NCBI RefSeq assembly: GCF_002846555.1
Contig: NZ_PJMS01000001.1
Span: 1,426,001 to 1,490,000 of the forward strand
DNA from: Aquimarina sp. MAR_2010_214
GTDB taxonomy: Bacteria > Bacteroidota > Bacteroidia > Flavobacteriales > Flavobacteriaceae
Direction: 5' to 3'
DNA: 64,000 nt
The notes under the pieces: generated by a model
Told to the model about the DNA's origin: nothing
The model's database searches: none
What the model saw: only the letters and a program-made list of their open reading frames with translations
Translations under genes and position numbers: made by a program
Shown here: positions 62,201 through 64,000 of the stretch, piece by piece
Layout of the letters: every line of letters begins with the position of its first letter
Position numbering within the stretch: the stretch's first letter is position 1

Positions 62201-64000
62201 CAAATCCAAATTGGCTTTTTAGCGGCATAAAACCATCGGTACTACTATCAGAAGGAGGGATATCTGTTACAAACAGGTAATACGTATTTTTTTGGTATGT
62301 ACCTGTAGCTTTAAATGTATTGATCCAGGCTTTTTCTGCTTCGGTATAGTAGGTTAATAGTTTGCTGTCTCCAACATCTATAGTGGTATCTGATATAGAG
62401 ATAGGGTTAGCTTCGGTTACTTTAAAACGAATTCCTGCCGGGTTATAGATTTCATTAATTCGATTTGCAATCCCAGATAAGCTGGCTCCATTTACCGAGA
62501 TGAGTTTTATATTAATATTGCTTACTTCCTGGCTGGCTAGGTGCATTAAGCTAAAGGTACCTGCAATGGTGTATTGCCCTCCAGAATCCTTAGGTTTTAC
62601 CGTTGCCAGAATTTCTTCTTTGGTAAAATCAAATTTTTTCTCAAGAGTAAGTGTAGCGATGGTGCCGTTACTATTCCAGTTGGCGTCTACTTTACCTCCT
62701 TGTGCGGTTTTAAAGACAATATCATCTTTGGTGATCTTGCTGTCAGAGAATGAGGCTTTTGCTATTATAACATCAGATTGATGAGAACTTAAATCAGATA
62801 TCGCTTTATAGGGTACCGGATATGTTCCACCGTTTGCTATAGGTAGTTCTTCGTATTTTCGTTTTAGTTTATCAGAAGCTCCATTGGGTAGCATATCAAA
62901 GGAGTAATATCCGCTTCCTTTTTCAAAAACGATATTGACTCCTGTAGCCGTTATGTTTGAAACTCCGCTACTGCTCATCCCTGCAGTATTACTGGCTGTA
63001 GGTTCTCCTCCTTCTGCAGCAGGAGTTTTGGTTACATCACCTTCGCGACTAACTTCCCATGAGGTTCCGTTGCTATCTATGAATACTACATTTTCTCCTC
63101 CTTCTTCTGTAATCTCCTGCCCATCTGCTCCTGTAACGGTATATGTTCCATCTTCATTAGCGACTACATTTGTAATGACAAAATCTACATGAAATACATC
63201 CAGATCATCATTGTCACCAGTTACGACCTCAATGATCTCATCGGCATCCACAATACTACCCCAATTTGGATCGTATGTAGTAACCACAAAACCATCTACC
63301 AATTTCATATCAGTATTGATTTTGATATTTTTAAATTTTACAGGAATACGCACCGTAGCTAACCAAGGAGTACTGATATACCCCTCGCCGGTAAAACTAC
63401 CTGATCCGGATACTTTTTTTACATATACTGGGAAATCACCAGCAGTAAATACGGCATTCTCTAAAAGCTCGGTAAGCAACTCCTGATTAGAAAGATCTAC
63501 GGGATCTGCTTCTATACCGCAAGCGGTATATTCTGCTAATTCATCACTTAGTGTTCTAAAAGTTTTGGTATTAGATTCTGCAAAATTATCGGTCGTACAG
63601 TTTCCTAGTATTTTATATTCATAAACGGTATCTGGTTTAAACTCATCTACAGTAACATATTCCCGAGGGGTTGTTTTTTTATACCATTTATTGCTCCCCG
63701 ATTCTCGATATAGTACAGAATAATCCAAATGATCAGGATGTCCAATCCAACTTATGGTTGCATTGGTTCTACTTACATCCTGAACCTCTATATTTGTAGG
63801 AACAGTACAGGGACTTAGATAGTCAAACCAAAAAATCTCGCTATTACCATTATTGGTAAATACAGAAACTTCTTCGCCGTTATTGGCAGCAATTGCACGT
63901 ATTCTCCATGCATATCGTTTACCAGGTAACAATAAGGGATGTATAGGACCATATAATAAAGAAGTCGCTGTAGTGATTTCCTGATATAAGGGAGGAGAAG
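59172..64000 (-). CDS. Giant fibronectin/zincin protein, polymorphic-toxin-like (5' end outside window)
   Basis: The frame is open to the right edge, so the start lies beyond 64000; at least 1609 residues are present. The visible N-terminal part has fibronectin type III domains (LLPGKRYAWRIRAIA, TNIEVQDVSRTNATISW). Middle beta-rich domains lead to a metallopeptidase-like site, AAHELGHGVFGLEHSF, with a following LMDYGTG turn, at about plus position 62070-62165. The remaining ~800 residues are a long helical/beta region with a hydrophobic stretch (VVASIFATGGATTPLLALDLAIFG). Zincin domains of this HELGHG type commonly precede toxin ends in Bacteroidota polymorphic toxins. The frame stops at 59172 because of the T8 run. 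The true C-terminus probably is the module at 58385-59212. Confidence 0.8.
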   Translation of the reverse strand, partial: SPPLYQEITTATSLLYGPIHPLLLPGKRYAWRIRAIAANNGEEVSVFTNNGNSEIFWFDYLSPCTVPTNIEVQDVSRTNATISWIGHPDHLDYSVLYRESGSNKWYKKTTPREYVTVDEFKPDTVYEYKILGNCTTDNFAESNTKTFRTLSDELAEYTACGIEADPVDLSNQELLTELLENAVFTAGDFPVYVKKVSGSGSFTGEGYISTPWLATVRIPVKFKNIKINTDMKLVDGFVVTTYDPNWGSIVDADEIIEVVTGDNDDLDVFHVDFVITNVVANEDGTYTVTGADGQEITEEGGENVVFIDSNGTSWEVSREGDVTKTPAAEGGEPTASNTAGMSSSGVSNITATGVNIVFEKGSGYYSFDMLPNGASDKLKRKYEELPIANGGTYPVPYKAISDLSSHQSDVIIAKASFSDSKITKDDIVFKTAQGGKVDANWNSNGTIATLTLEKKFDFTKEEILATVKPKDSGGQYTIAGTFSLMHLASQEVSNINIKLISVNGASLSGIANRINEIYNPAGIRFKVTEANPISISDTTIDVGDSKLLTYYTEAEKAWINTFKATGTYQKNTYYLFVTDIPPSDSSTDGFMPLKSQFGFVFAQNDKGRVAAHELGHGVFGLEHSFTEYDTQSGNTDLLMDYGTGIQLNHMDWEKMHAPGIQIYWFQGDEDGEQATVSNMENLDKFKNEDGSFTFISMSGKPISLPGKTSSVTFSTGDDLNLQNCEDNFTIEPFGSLKSFVIDNIKYSFCASCNSTNFAGYFKQGKGCTSESQYIDIYSNEKNKNAIIGLPCVSGDAVVFKAMLINNFFGQFDFGTITSTYNGSGSLKPYDYIINEHGFDQISDDNIVYVPADFNPRFETDVINFLASEFCFCDENDFTAIAYGFIYATQLQKNKELLSCFNSDVPLFFYEENVDADKFHYVVVNDWEEKNINGFTTLKSHIDKFKQLSTSFSSSSEPYAMHDFLKQYVPEQISSSNANSYSLRFGTIYWESGVVLDKIKNITDTQLLRQYDDVFCLWESIPFDDRISALNYLPSKNRGNDRTEEILLYLVINETDKASMINSLKDKGYELFWKIWNVLDFTERSILVSYLNENLINETTKSAGKTVYHTFLKNCVEGNVTDNTFVDNPCDLNEYKILPLWRANALGVVNFAFDLSNGGLTEEFDYSLETSNENNKVDIVASTNYIDYSELEDYWEYFTRDLTGGHLFDSKIEPFQLIVLVVREDIKLNGKIILKKNQIANVPAIFLHWLDSSIDTEQNQVIIRVAADGLVVASIFATGGATTPLLALDLAIFGTDFVFTIVNESSDNVDPEIAATWNAIYNLYNIANIPRAVASTSSLLVNGSRRFITFVENSQTVNKFSKVVINPQYLDDYIIQFKKLSNVKKIKELELIDNLILAVKNTPRFNRTAYIPRSLYRNLVQARLKIFNSQFTTTGITMGVEASVNAYSPYLKIFRDGSSSSIANIVYPTAGVAKPALESVRWLPTTIALQNTKVVGTIKDIAYIDANEVLKTSLLSIIEDLNNRGQFYLALEESFITVLQRDYPEIYTKVNGFSESLKTKFITDFKGINSAQLTKLNENSAELIDIWKNVKLGDSSDVVFFRSLEKYNR
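59199..59206 (-). repeat. Homopolymer (A8 on plus, T8 on coding strand) at the frame break
   Basis: The coding strand reads GATGTTG followed by eight T and AGAAGTCTGG. With eight T the upstream frame ends 12 codons later; with seven the two frames join. The tract is a natural slippage point and also a common site of sequencing error. Confidence 0.85.

Noticed and set aside
1..64000. CRISPR arrays, rRNA, tRNA genes or complete insertion sequences
   Set aside because: No regularly spaced repeats, no conserved RNA gene stretches and no transposase with terminal inverted repeats were seen in the gaps between genes.

Overview
The window is low-GC DNA from a member of the Bacteroidota, most likely a marine Flavobacteriaceae (Aquimarina-like; this is inferred from gene content, not from a marker gene). 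The evidence is a SusC/SusD pair, type IX secretion (T9SS) sorting domains with SprB-like repeats, many short Bacteroidota lipobox proteins, TAnnTTTG-type promoters, and a clade II Sec-dependent nosZ.

Region 1 (1-17 kb) is a compact denitrification island after the tail of nadB and a thioredoxin-like gene. On the minus strand are an Rrf2 regulator, a quinol-type NO reductase and a di-iron repair protein (ric). On the plus strand are a copper nitrite reductase fused to cytochrome c, a SUMF1-fold NirV-like protein, a SCO copper chaperone, a c-type cytochrome lipoprotein, a DinB-like protein, a fasciclin lipoprotein, nosZ, a membrane protein, nosL, nosDFY and a 406-aa polytopic membrane protein. 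Together these would take nitrite to N2; no nitrate reductase is visible. Four copies of a 14-bp dyad (GGAY-N6-RTCC type) lie upstream of norB, the Rrf2 gene, nirK and the cytochrome gene. The last two also carry an adjacent TGAT-N4-ATCA (Crp/Fnr-type) palindrome, and nosD has a weaker one. This suggests one NO/redox regulon read by two regulators.

Region 2 (17-39 kb) is mostly chromosomal housekeeping: an SGNH hydrolase and a beta-propeller lipoprotein sharing an N-terminal domain, a HupE/UreJ-like protein, dCMP deaminase, a C-terminal processing protease, MarC, a DUF3109 protein, nrdB/nrdA, an orphan 318-aa protein, dGTPase, a lipocalin-like lipoprotein, dxs, tadA, a cold-shock protein, a ClC protein lacking both key glutamates, and aspS.

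Region 3 (39.5-64 kb) is surface and accessory. A SusC/SusD pair is followed, all on the minus strand, by a roughly 20-kb array. Read in transcription order it holds: a giant fibronectin/zincin protein (5' end outside the window) whose frame breaks at a run of eight T; the out-of-frame C-terminal piece, which looks like an EndoU-type toxin; a small candidate immunity gene; a small membrane protein set among REP-like hairpins; a 1587-aa beta-rich secreted protein of unknown family; a fibronectin type III protein; and two tandem SprB-repeat proteins with T9SS sorting domains that share about 2.2 kb of near-identical sequence. This array and the toxin break are the most novel parts of the window.
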